DNA of 39,204 nucleotides from Paenibacillus tuaregi (GTDB lineage Bacteria > Bacillota > Bacilli > Paenibacillales > Paenibacillaceae). Location of the stretch: contig NZ_LT575476.1 of assembly GCF_900086655.1 (NCBI RefSeq), forward strand, positions 4,967,171 to 5,006,374, given 5' to 3'. Below the pieces are notes generated by a model. The model made no database searches, was not told the DNA's origin, and saw nothing but the letters and a program-made list of their open reading frames with translations. Within the stretch, counting starts at the first letter, position 1; each line of letters begins with the position of its first letter. Below, piece after piece: positions 1 through 7,505 of this stretch. The translations under genes and the position numbers were made by a program.

Positions 1-523
1 GGCCCGGCCAATAGGCCTTCATCAGCCTGCGGGCTGTATCGTTCACTTCAAGCACAAGCTCGTCCAGTTGGGACAGCTCCGCAATATGAACGATCAGAGG
101 GTTGTCCGAAGGTCGGCCCTTGGCTGCGAAGATCCGCTCAACCGCCTCCGTACTGCGTGCGTCCGCTCCCAGGCCGTACACCGTTTCTGTCGGAAAGGCC
201 ACCGTCTCTCCGGCTCTGAGCATCGCCGCGGCCTCAAGAATAGACTGCTCAGCGGACTGCTCCCTGGAGTATTGCTCTTGAGTCAACTGCTCTTCAGCAG
301 ATGGCTTCTCAGTCGTCCGCTCCCGATTGGATAGGCGGCCATTCGCTTGCTGTTCCAGTCCACCCTTTTCCGGTTCGCCGCCTGCCTCAGGGTCCACGAT
401 CAGGCCCCTCACATCCCAATACTTGGTGACAGTTTGATTATCCTGACTCTTCCCTTTATTCTGTTTCAGCTCATGATCGTGTTCCATATAGAAGCCCCAT
501 TCCATTGTTTTCTGTAGGTTCAT
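1..523 (-). CDS. ywlC: L-threonylcarbamoyladenylate synthase (Sua5/YwlC), C-terminus outside window
   Basis: Makes threonylcarbamoyl-AMP from threonine, bicarbonate and ATP for the t6A37 modification of ANN-decoding tRNAs. The minus-strand frame shows the YrdC/Sua5 signatures VAFPTETVYGLGADA, IFAAKGRPSDNPLIVHI and, at the window edge, the start of the WPG motif; the rest of the protein lies outside. Between an N-terminal TKYWDV segment and the catalytic core there is an extra stretch of about 45 hydrophilic residues rich in Glu and Gln that the family core does not need. The start is uncertain: ATG at 523 has no ribosome binding site and sits just after a hairpin, whereas ATG at 487 has a GGGG seven bases upstream. 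Neighbour spoIIR matches the Bacillus order spoIIR-ywlB-ywlC. The family is sure, the N-terminus is not. Confidence 0.88.
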   Translation of the reverse strand, partial: MNLQKTMEWGFYMEHDHELKQNKGKSQDNQTVTKYWDVRGLIVDPEAGGEPEKGGLEQQANGRLSNRERTTEKPSAEEQLTQEQYSREQSAEQSILEAAAMLRAGETVAFPTETVYGLGADARSTEAVERIFAAKGRPSDNPLIVHIAELSQLDELVLEVNDTARRLMKAYWPG

Positions 524-531
524 AACATAAG

Positions 532-557
532 AAAAGCGCCCCACTCCCAGCAGGCGC
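532..557 (-). terminator. Weak intrinsic terminator downstream of spoIIR
   Basis: On the minus strand a GCGCC/GGCGC stem with a 12-base loop is followed by TTTTC. It lies only about 10 bases before the first possible sua5 start codon, so it could end the spoIIR transcript or attenuate sua5. Confidence 0.4.
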
Positions 558-855
558 AGACTGCACCAGTTCCAGGCAAGTGAAAGCACTCTCCGGTTCA
601 ATTATGAATTCCCTGAAGACCGAAACGACCGGCCCATACCACCCTTGGCGGTTAAATACTCATATCACTACTAAATAGCAGCGTTAAATCCAGATTAAAC
701 ACGGAAGGTTCAAGGTTTCGGTAAAACTTGTAAGAATGCGAATCGAATTTAGAATAACAATAATTTTACCATAAGTGCTGTACAAAACAAATTGCTAATC
801 AGAATACTAATCAGATTACTAATCAGGCAACACCTTCAAGCAGTTATCCCGCAGC

Positions 856-1551
856 TTAACCAAACAAACTGCCCACCCAGTGGAAGAATCCGCTAAGCAG
901 TTCCCAGAGGAAGAACCGGACCTTTGGCGCCTGCTCAGCCTTCTCTCCTTGTTCTGCCCCGCTCTTTTGGCTACCTTCGGCCGATGCCGTCTTGATGTCG
1001 CCCGCCTTCTGTGCGACCGCATCTCCTGTCCCCGCATCGATGAAACATAGCGGTGGAAACAGCACACACCACCAGTTCTGGCCCGTCCCAGATCCAAGGG
1101 TTACCCGAACCGCCTCATAGTCACCCGCAGGATAAACTTCACCACCATACATCTTCGTAGGGAAGGGAACAACGCCCAGCTCCACTTTATAGCCATAGGT
1201 CTCACCCTTCGCCTTCAGTGTGCGCCCTACCTGCTCTTCGATTTCCGGCAGCTTCTCCCGGACAACCGCACGGGCCTCTTCCAGGCTTTGCGGGTTCTCC
1301 AGCGTTTTCACCCAGCCATTCATCTGTTCAACTACCGCATCCCGGACGCTCCGTTTAACCACCTGGTCCTCCGGCCGGTCCGAATTCGCTAGAATCCGCA
1401 GCCGGATGGAGTCCTTCGGAATCTCCGTACTGGTGACCGCCGCATCCGTCTTCTGCTCTTCCCAGGACATCACTAGAACTGCTATACAGATGACCAGCAG
1501 CACCACACTGCGCAGCCTGCCGATTCTTTTTCCCCCGTATCTTCCCGCCAT
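856..1551 (-). CDS. spoIIR: Stage II sporulation protein R (SpoIIR)
   Basis: Secreted signalling protein made in the forespore; in Bacillus subtilis it crosses into the intermembrane space and triggers SpoIIGA to process pro-sigma-E in the mother cell. The 231-residue protein has one hydrophobic N-terminal segment (about residues 12-30), the family-typical IPKDSIRLRILANS region after it, and the GQNWWCVLFPPLCF motif near residue 165. The start is taken as ATG at 1551 because GGGGAG lies seven bases upstream; a TTG two codons earlier is too close to that site. A C-terminal tail rich in Ala, Glu and Lys precedes a final aromatic segment (FFLWELL). Upstream, GTTTA and GGACATACT about 14 bases apart faintly resemble a sigma-F promoter, as expected for this gene, but this is weak. 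Confidence 0.95.
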   Translation of the reverse strand: MAGRYGGKRIGRLRSVVLLVICIAVLVMSWEEQKTDAAVTSTEIPKDSIRLRILANSDRPEDQVVKRSVRDAVVEQMNGWVKTLENPQSLEEARAVVREKLPEIEEQVGRTLKAKGETYGYKVELGVVPFPTKMYGGEVYPAGDYEAVRVTLGSGTGQNWWCVLFPPLCFIDAGTGDAVAQKAGDIKTASAEGSQKSGAEQGEKAEQAPKVRFFLWELLSGFFHWVGSLFG

Positions 1552-1653
1552 TTCCAATCTCCCCTTTACCGTTAACTCCTGATGTCTATCAGTATGTCCG
1601 GTGCCGGGAGTCTTAAACCTATGAATCTAGCAATTTATGAGAGAAACAAAGAT

Positions 1654-1700
1654 AAAAACAAAAAGCCGCCTACCATGGCCACGAATGGCCGGCAGGCGAC
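1654..1700 (-). terminator. Intrinsic terminator of the candidate ncRNA
   Basis: On the minus strand a GC-rich stem (CGCCTGCCGGCC against GGCCATGGTAGGCGG, loop ATTCGT) is followed by TTTTTGTTTTT. It lies upstream of spoIIR, so it ends a transcript coming from the rodA-like side. Confidence 0.8.
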
Positions 1701-1987
1701 TTGCTAAACTGCTGTTTGCTTTAGGTCCCGGAGTGGGAGCTGCACCCTTTCCGTAAAGTCGGAACGAGGTCGCGCTAAACAGCTGCTTCCAGGGGACTAT
1801 CAGACAACTCCCCTAAACTCACTTGGATGTACTGGCATCACTGTTCTTGGTGCTCCCCCCGATTAACCTGCTTAGAGACTAGCAAGACACTAATGGTCTG
1901 AACCCAACTTCAAATTTCAAGGTTGCTCCCGGGTCCATCGTCTCTAATTTCGGTCAAGAAGTGCTGGGAACAGCCGCTTCCTAATTT
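1655..1987 (-). ncRNA. Candidate structured non-coding RNA of about 330 nt, family not recognised
   Basis: This 500-base gap between the rodA-like gene and spoIIR has no convincing protein but dense pairing potential on the minus strand. A perfect 8-bp long-range stem joins 1872-1879 to 1940-1947, and AAACAGC at 1777-1783 pairs with GCTGTTT at 1711-1717. Local hairpins lie at 1749-1764 and 1791-1814, and a strong intrinsic terminator at 1654-1700. A -10 like TATACT (1994-1999) would start the RNA near 1987. I compared it by memory with tmRNA, RNase P RNA, 6S, SRP RNA, T-box and common riboswitches and found none of their signature motifs. The terminator lies about 100 bases before spoIIR, so a leader role is also possible. 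A 19-codon ORF inside (MDPGATLKFEVG...) has no good ribosome binding site. Confidence 0.45.
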
Positions 1988-2054
1988 AGAGTCAGTATAC
2001 TTGGATTCACTCTGGTTGAAGTCCAGAACAATGGCAAATCCGGTTCCAAACCCA

Positions 2055-3236
2055 TTACGTCGACCGGTTCAAAGAAGCGCGGGTAGTCTGCGGAATATCA
2101 TCGTCAACCTCATGACCATGAATCCGTACGCTCATCGCCAAGCCCAAGCTAGCCATATTGATGAGAAGCGACGTCCCCCCGTAACTGATGAACGGCAAAG
2201 TGATCCCGGTGAGCGGCATCAGCCCCATGAACATGCCGACGTTCTCGAAGATCTGATACAGCCACATCGACACTATCCCCACAATAAGCAGCGGGCCGGT
2301 CCTATCCCTGCACTCTAGAGAGATCAGAATGAGACGGTGTATCAGAATAAAATACAGCAGAAGCAGCACCGAACATCCGAAAAACCCAAACTCCTCGGCC
2401 ACCACAACAAAGATCGAATCCGAATACGTATAAGGTACCCGCATGGATTGAACATACGGACCCTGCATATACCCCCTACCGAACATACCACCAGCTGCAA
2501 TGGCCACACTTGCATTTTTGGTATGGTAGGCAGATTTCTGACTGGCTTCCTCCGGCATCAGCCATGGGTCAATCCGGTCCAACCAGTGCTGCTTATTCGT
2601 CGACTTTAGTGTTGTAGCAATCTCGTCGTGGAAAGTTATATAGGCCTTGATTCCGCCAACAACCGCCACGGCCGTAATCACCAGAATAATCAGAGCATGA
2701 GAATATTTCATTTTCCCGATCCACAGCATGCCCAGAAGAATGACTAGGTAGCTGAGCCCGTTCCCAATGTCATTCTGAACCATCGCCATTCCGAAAGGAA
2801 TGAGTGTCACAAGCCCCAGCGGAACAACATCCTTCCAGAACGACAGGCTCATCCGGTATTTCCGCCTTAAAAGGGCTGCCAGCGTGATAATCAGCACCAG
2901 CTTGAACAGCTCTGCTGGCTGGATACTGAGGGGACCGAGATTCAGCCAGCCTTGGGCCCCGTTGACCGTCTCCCCTTTTAGAATAACGATAACCATCAGA
3001 ATCATACCGGCCCCGAACAAATACATGAAATACTTGGTTAAGATTCGGAAATCAATCAGCATCATTCCAAAAAAGGCGATAAATCCGGCGATATAGAAAA
3101 AAATCATCCGGGTATCATAGCCTTTAAATTTCGGCCAAGCAGCTACACCACTATGGATCAGCACGATGCTTAAAATCCCGAGTATAAATACAATAAACAC
3201 AATCGACCAATCAACTTTTTTAAACTTGTTAAGCAT
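2055..3236 (-). CDS. RodA/FtsW/SpoVE-family peptidoglycan glycosyltransferase (RodA-like)
   Basis: SEDS-family polytopic membrane protein that polymerises lipid II glycan strands with a partner class B penicillin-binding protein. The 393-residue product has about ten hydrophobic segments and the family motifs QPAELFK (residues 106-112), FENVGM and, near the C-terminus, LPFISYGGTS. It ends in a short hydrophilic tail. ATG at 3236 has AAGGGAG eight bases upstream. Paenibacillus genomes usually hold several SEDS paralogues; RodA (elongation) seems closest from the FENVGM segment, but a sporulation-specific paralogue cannot be excluded. It sits between prmC and spoIIR, so the classical prfA-prmC-spoIIR cluster is interrupted here. 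No partner penicillin-binding protein is adjacent. Confidence 0.9.
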   Translation of the reverse strand: MLNKFKKVDWSIVFIVFILGILSIVLIHSGVAAWPKFKGYDTRMIFFYIAGFIAFFGMMLIDFRILTKYFMYLFGAGMILMVIVILKGETVNGAQGWLNLGPLSIQPAELFKLVLIITLAALLRRKYRMSLSFWKDVVPLGLVTLIPFGMAMVQNDIGNGLSYLVILLGMLWIGKMKYSHALIILVITAVAVVGGIKAYITFHDEIATTLKSTNKQHWLDRIDPWLMPEEASQKSAYHTKNASVAIAAGGMFGRGYMQGPYVQSMRVPYTYSDSIFVVVAEEFGFFGCSVLLLLYFILIHRLILISLECRDRTGPLLIVGIVSMWLYQIFENVGMFMGLMPLTGITLPFISYGGTSLLINMASLGLAMSVRIHGHEVDDDIPQTTRASLNRST

Positions 3237-3632
3237 GAAGCGGCTCCCTTCACGTTCCCCAGGTACAGCATTTACAACTGTTCTTCCAGAAGTTCATCTA
3301 TTTAATCTATATACAGGTGATCTATATAAGTTGAACAAAAGATCGTATGGATGCAGGCATCTTAGGTGAAGTGTTCTTTAAGGTCAAAGTTTTTTGCAGA
3401 TTGTCTGATCTAATAATAGATCCATTCCCCGATCTTTCTTTAGTTCAACCTCTACAGTTCCTTATGCATGTGCGTAAGAACCACGTTAAATCATGTCTAT
3501 CCTGACCTATGGTCCCTTCGCGGGAACAAGCGCTGCATATTCCGTCTCATTCTAATATAGTTCGAGTCTTCTATGAAACGCAAATATACTGGGATATCGA
3601 TCAGGGATTTCCTTATAAACTTCCCACCATCA
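3237..3632. other. Intergenic gap between prmC and the rodA-like gene
   Basis: No coding region is convincing. It holds a degenerate copy of the dispersed repeat (3330-3449) and a hairpin at about 3456-3483 (GTTCCTTATGC against GCGTAAGAAC) without a T-run on either side. The promoter of the rodA-like gene must also lie here, but I cannot place it firmly. Confidence 0.5.
3330..3449. repeat. Degenerate copy of the dispersed structured repeat (copy E)
   Basis: Starts with TATATAAGTTGAAC-like sequence and holds GTGTTCTTTAAGGTC at 3371-3385, matching the conserved AGTGTTCTTTAAGGCC block of the copy at 5729. It is bounded by an inverted pair GTTGAACAAAAG (3330-3341) and CTTTAGTTCAAC (3438-3449). 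The middle has decayed. Confidence 0.45.
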
Positions 3633-4523
3633 TCATGAAATCCGGGAGATTCCCACCACATGGCGGTCGATCCCCGCCAAATCCGGAATAGTCATAATTT
3701 CCTCCCAGTGCCCGGCTTCTCTAAGGAGTTCAGCCACATCACCAGCCTGGCCCATGCCCAGCTCAAAACCGATCAACCGCGGCGGGGCCGGCAGAAGCTG
3801 GAGCTGCTGCATCATCACCCGGTAGGGCGCCAATCCGTCAGGCCCCCCGTCCAGAGCCAGCCGCGGCTCATAATCTCGCACCTCAGGCTGCAGCTCTTCA
3901 ATATCTGCCGCAGGAATATACGGCGGATTGGACACCACAATGTCCAGCGGCTCGCCCGCGAACGGTTCAAGCAGATTCCCTTGCTTGAACGTGATCTCCA
4001 GCCCGAGCCGGGACGCATTCTCCCGCGCAAGTGCCAGCGCATCCGGCGACAGGTCCCCAGCCGCGATCCGCCACGCGGGACGCAGCGTCTTAAGGGCGGC
4101 GGCAATCGCGCCGCTGCCCGTGCCGATATCGGCCGTGCGCGGCGCGCCGCCCGGCCACAGCTTGGCGCCTTCGGCGGCAATGGCTTCCACAAGCAGCTCC
4201 GTCTCGGGACGCGGGATCAATACGGCCGGGGTGACCTTGAAGGTCAGGCCGTAGAATTCCTGCTCCCCGGTGATGTACTGCGCAGGCTCGCCCGCCGCCT
4301 TCCGGCGGATAGCTTCTTCCCAGGCGGGCGCATGCTGCGCCGGGAACGGATCGCGCAGGGCCATCAAGTATTCGGCCCCGCTCAGCCCCAGCACATGCCG
4401 CAGCAGCAGCTCGGCATTGGATTCAGGCTCCTGAACCCCAGCCGCCGCTAAAAAAGAAGAAGCCTCCTTAAAGGCTTCTATCAACAGCAATCCCGAAGAC
4501 ATGGTATAACTCTCTGTATTCAA
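3633..4523 (-). CDS. prmC: Peptide chain release factor glutamine N5-methyltransferase
   Basis: Methylates the Gln of the GGQ motif of release factors 1 and 2 using S-adenosylmethionine. The 296-residue protein has an N-terminal helical domain, the linking motif PRPETELLVEA near residue 105, the SAM-binding ADIGTGSGAIA and the catalytic NPPY motif (VVSNPPYIPA). The start is TTG at 4523, with AAAGGAG nine bases upstream inside the end of prfA; no better ATG exists. It lies 4 bases after the prfA stop, so the two form one transcript and the enzyme is made with its substrate, as in most bacteria. The segment is GC-richer than its neighbours, particularly around 4000-4200. Confidence 0.97.
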   Translation of the reverse strand: MNTESYTMSSGLLLIEAFKEASSFLAAAGVQEPESNAELLLRHVLGLSGAEYLMALRDPFPAQHAPAWEEAIRRKAAGEPAQYITGEQEFYGLTFKVTPAVLIPRPETELLVEAIAAEGAKLWPGGAPRTADIGTGSGAIAAALKTLRPAWRIAAGDLSPDALALARENASRLGLEITFKQGNLLEPFAGEPLDIVVSNPPYIPAADIEELQPEVRDYEPRLALDGGPDGLAPYRVMMQQLQLLPAPPRLIGFELGMGQAGDVAELLREAGHWEEIMTIPDLAGIDRHVVGISRIS

Positions 4524-4527
4524 GGAC

Positions 4528-5595
4528 TTATTCTCCTTTGTCCATCATGTCCGCCTGCTCGGCAAGCGTTAAGGCGGAGATGAATTCTTCAATCTCCCCG
4601 TTCATCACTTGATCCAGCTTGTGGACCGTGAGACCGATGCGATGGTCTGTTACACGGCTCTGCGGGAAGTTGTACGTACGAATGCGTTCACTGCGGTCGC
4701 CCGTACCTACCTTGCTCTTGCGTTCCCCCGCGTATTTCGCTTCTTCTTCCTGGCGCTTTACGTCATAGATCCGCGCGCGAAGCACTTGAAGGGCCTTCTC
4801 TTTATTCGAGTTCTGGGATTTGCCGTCCTGACACGTCGCCACAATACCCGTAGGAATATGGGTCACGCGTACAGCCGATTTCGTTGTGTTAACCGATTGG
4901 CCGCCGGCACCGCTGGAGCAGAACGTGTCTACCCGGATATCCTTGTCATGAATTTCGATATCAAAATCTTCAACTTCCGGCATAACCGCAACCGTAGAAG
5001 TAGAGGTATGAATCCGGCCGCCGGACTCTGTGGAAGGAATCCGCTGAACCCGATGGGCGCCGCTTTCGAATTTCATTTTGCTGTAGGCGCCGCGTCCATT
5101 GATCATGAAGATGACCTCCTTAAACCCGCCGAGGTCGCTCGCATTCACGTCCATCACATCTACACGCCAGCCCTGGGAATCTGCGTAGCGCGTATACATC
5201 CGGTACAAGTCAGCCGCGAAAAGGGCCGCCTCATCACCGCCCGCGGCACCGCGAATTTCGACGATAACGTTTTTATCATCATTCGGGTCCTTCGGCAGCA
5301 AGAGAATACGAATCTTCTCCTCCAACTCCTGATGGCGGGCGGTAAGCTCCTCAATCTCCATCTTCACCATCTCACGCATCTCGTCATCCAGCTTCTCAGC
5401 CTGCATGGCTTTCGCCGCATCTAGTTCTTCAACTACGTTCTTATATTCGATAAAAGCCTCGTAAGCAGGCTGTAAGTCCGATTGTTCTTTGGAATAATCT
5501 CTCAGTTTCTTCGTATCATTGGCCACGTCAGGGTCGCAGAGCAGCTCGCTCAGCTTCTCATAACGGTCTGCAAGGGACTGAAGTCGGTCTAACAA
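4528..5595 (-). CDS. prfA: Peptide chain release factor 1
   Basis: Recognises UAA and UAG and triggers peptide release. The 355-residue protein carries the catalytic loop GAGGQSVNTTKSAVR and the codon-recognition loop IPSTESGGRIHTST, whose PxT motif marks RF1 rather than RF2 (SPF). The start is taken as TTG at 5595, giving MLDRLQSLADRYEKL, which matches the known Bacillus N-terminus. AGAGGTG lies six bases upstream; the GTG three codons earlier overlaps that ribosome binding site. An extended -10 promoter lies about 60 bases upstream. prmC follows after 4 bases. Confidence 0.98.
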   Translation of the reverse strand: MLDRLQSLADRYEKLSELLCDPDVANDTKKLRDYSKEQSDLQPAYEAFIEYKNVVEELDAAKAMQAEKLDDEMREMVKMEIEELTARHQELEEKIRILLLPKDPNDDKNVIVEIRGAAGGDEAALFAADLYRMYTRYADSQGWRVDVMDVNASDLGGFKEVIFMINGRGAYSKMKFESGAHRVQRIPSTESGGRIHTSTSTVAVMPEVEDFDIEIHDKDIRVDTFCSSGAGGQSVNTTKSAVRVTHIPTGIVATCQDGKSQNSNKEKALQVLRARIYDVKRQEEEAKYAGERKSKVGTGDRSERIRTYNFPQSRVTDHRIGLTVHKLDQVMNGEIEEFISALTLAEQADMMDKGE

Positions 5596-5654
5596 AGAAA
5601 GCACCTCTTTTCGTTACATATTTCCCACAATATTGTTAGGGTAAACGACTTTTT

Positions 5655-5663
5655 ATTATAGCA
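5655..5663 (-). promoter_or_regulatory. Extended -10 promoter of prfA-prmC
   Basis: Minus strand reads TGCTATAAT, a perfect extended -10 element about 60 bases before the prfA start. The -35 region (ATTCAA) is poor, as is common with extended -10 promoters. Confidence 0.6.
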
Positions 5664-5728
5664 TGGTTGTTCGATTTTGAATAGATGGACGGCGTGAAAA
5701 ATGCGCCTTTTTCCGGCAGAATTTATCC

Positions 5729-5933
5729 GTTATATAAAATGAACTTATGAAGGTTACCCTTATCGGGCGCTGCGCTGCCAAGTGTTCTTTAAGGCCGCTG
5801 TTGTCTCCGAAATGCTTGAACTAGATATCCAAGTAGGGGCATTCGGGAGACAAAGGCGTACGCTACGCTTCTTCAGAATCACTCGGCCTCTCCGCTTAGA
5901 GAGGATAATTCCAAAGTTCGATTTATTTAGAAC
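5729..5933. repeat. Dispersed structured intergenic repeat, long copy (copy A)
   Basis: The left end GTTATATAAAATGAACTT is identical to the left end of copy B (8784). It is followed by the shared block AGTGTTCTTTAAGGCCGCTG, then a 13-bp hairpin (5803-5815 with 5839-5851) capped by CTTGAACTAGATATCCAAG, a second hairpin GCGTA/TACGC (5856-5868) and a third, CCTCT/AGAGG. The right end is a diverged inverse of the left end. It lies between convergent or adjacent housekeeping genes and codes for nothing visible. Confidence 0.75.
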
Positions 5934-5999
5934 TCCTGCGGACAAAGATGGGCTTTCTGTTTATTTTTCCATCATTGCACTTATTCTAATCAGACAAAG

Positions 6000-6037
6000 A
6001 GAAACCGTGCTCCCCTGGGGTAAGCACGGTTTCCTGT
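6000..6037. terminator. Intrinsic terminator of ychF
   Basis: GAAACCGTGCT / AGCACGGTTTC stem with a short CCCCTGGGGTA loop just after the ychF stop. On the minus strand it is followed by a T-rich run. The stem is symmetric, so it could act in both directions. Confidence 0.8.
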
Positions 6038-6066
6038 GATCGTATATGATTTCAACATCCGTTAAA

Positions 6067-7167
6067 TTAAACGTTGAAGCGGAAATGCATGACGTCGCCG
6101 TCCTGCACAACGTATTCCTTGCCTTCCAAGCGCAGTTGACCGCGTTCCTTGGCAGCGTTCATAGATCCGGCAGCCACCAGATCATCATAGGACACCACTT
6201 CGGCACGGATGAAGCCGCGTTCGAAGTCGGAGTGAATGACTCCCGCAGCCCCCGGAGCTTTAGTCCCCTTGCGGATCGTCCAGGCGCGAACCTCTTGCAC
6301 ACCCGCTGTGAAGTATGTATACAAGCCAAGCAAACGGTAAGCTGCCTGGATCAGGCGGTCAAGGCCTGATGCCTCAAGCCCCAGCTCTTCCAGGAACATC
6401 GCTTTGTCTTCCCCTTCAAGCTCGGCAATTTCAGCTTCCACCTTGGCACTGATCGGCACAACCTCCGCATTCTCGGCAGCAGCGAACTCTCTAACCTGCT
6501 GTACGAACGGGTTGCTGTCGGCTTCTGTCACGCCATCCTCGCTAACATTTGCCGCATACAGCACCGGCTTGAGCGTAAGCAGGTGCAGGTCGCGCACAAT
6601 CGCCTTCTCATCATCGGACAGTTCAACACTGCGTGCCGGCATATCGTTATAAAGTGCTTCCTTAACACGCTCAAGCACTTCCACTTCCTTCTCGTACTGC
6701 TTGTTGCCGCCCTTCATATTCTTGCGGGAGCGTTCAATCTTCTTCTCGACACTGTCGAGATCCGCCAGAATAAGCTCCAGATTGATCGTCTGGATATCGC
6801 TGATCGGATTGATTTTACCGTCCACGTGGGTAATATTCTCGTCCTCAAAGCAGCGGACCACATGCACGATCGCGTCCACTTCACGAATATGGGCAAGGAA
6901 CTTATTACCGAGACCTTCCCCTTTACTTGCACCGCGCACCAGACCGGCGATATCCACAAATTCAAATGCTGTAGGCACCGTACGGTTCGGCACCACCAGC
7001 TCAGTCAGCTTGTCGAGACGCTCATCAGGCACCTCCACGACACCCACGTTTGGGTCGATGGTGCAGAACGGATAGTTCGCGGACTCGGCCCCTGCCTGCG
7101 TAATCGCATTGAACAGTGTCGATTTGCCAACGTTCGGCAGACCCACGATTCCTGCTTTTAAAGCCAT
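6067..7167 (-). CDS. ychF: Redox-regulated ATPase YchF (Obg family)
   Basis: Conserved P-loop NTPase that prefers ATP and binds ribosomes. The 366-residue protein shows the P-loop GLPNVGKST (residues 8-16), switch region DIAGLVRGASKGEGLGN, the altered G4 motif AANVSE in place of NKxD (which explains the ATP preference in this family), a coiled-coil insert rich in Glu and Lys, and a C-terminal TGS-type domain ending near EYVVQDGDVMHFRF. ATG at 7167 has GAGGAG about 10 bases upstream. It stands as a single gene with its own terminator. Length and motifs are normal. Confidence 0.97.
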   Translation of the reverse strand: MALKAGIVGLPNVGKSTLFNAITQAGAESANYPFCTIDPNVGVVEVPDERLDKLTELVVPNRTVPTAFEFVDIAGLVRGASKGEGLGNKFLAHIREVDAIVHVVRCFEDENITHVDGKINPISDIQTINLELILADLDSVEKKIERSRKNMKGGNKQYEKEVEVLERVKEALYNDMPARSVELSDDEKAIVRDLHLLTLKPVLYAANVSEDGVTEADSNPFVQQVREFAAAENAEVVPISAKVEAEIAELEGEDKAMFLEELGLEASGLDRLIQAAYRLLGLYTYFTAGVQEVRAWTIRKGTKAPGAAGVIHSDFERGFIRAEVVSYDDLVAAGSMNAAKERGQLRLEGKEYVVQDGDVMHFRFNV

Positions 7168-7279
7168 ATCTATGACAACTCCTCATTATTGTAATTGCTC
7201 ATCTTCTTCAACCATAGTACATATACCCCGCCAATATTTCAAGGAGAGTAGGAGAAAAACCTTCTCACTTCCATAAACG

Positions 7280-7308
7280 CAAAAAAACCCATCCGCCGGA
7301 TTGGGTTC
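7280..7308 (-). terminator. Intrinsic terminator of fni
   Basis: On the minus strand AACCCAATCC-GGC-GGATGGGTT is followed by TTTTTT. It lies about 200 bases after the fni stop, before ychF. The rest of the gap 7168-7505 shows no gene. Confidence 0.75.
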
Positions 7309-7505
7309 CCGTCTGCCTATTAATTCCATTTGAGATAACCTGGCGTCCGCCCTCCCGGACTTACTCCAAGAGAGCGAACGAGGTCTGCAATTTCCACTAT
7401 AAGGGTTGCGGACCAATAAATCAACTTAAAATCATTGTAAACAAGTAGGTTTTATCAGAAAATCTATAATCAAGCAAAACACTGTCAGTCAGCCTCGTTC
7501 CCCAT

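Noticed and set aside
68..334. Plus-strand 88-codon ORF
   Set aside because: Lies antisense to the clear Sua5 frame, has no ribosome binding site, and its sequence is low-complexity shadow translation.
1740..1765. T-box or tmRNA-like fragments in the spoIIR upstream gap
   Set aside because: AGGGTGCAGC resembles part of the T-box core only loosely, no amino acid gene follows, and there is no CCA end or tag reading frame.
1923..2318. 131-codon plus-strand ORF overlapping the end of the rodA-like gene
   Set aside because: Mostly antisense to conserved coding sequence, no ribosome binding site and no recognisable domain.
4528..5595. Programmed frameshift in the release factor gene
   Set aside because: The reading frame is continuous and the codon-recognition loop is of RF1 type; frameshifting belongs to prfB.
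7186..7416. 76-codon minus-strand ORF between ychF and fni
   Set aside because: Runs through the fni terminator, has no ribosome binding site and no recognisable composition.
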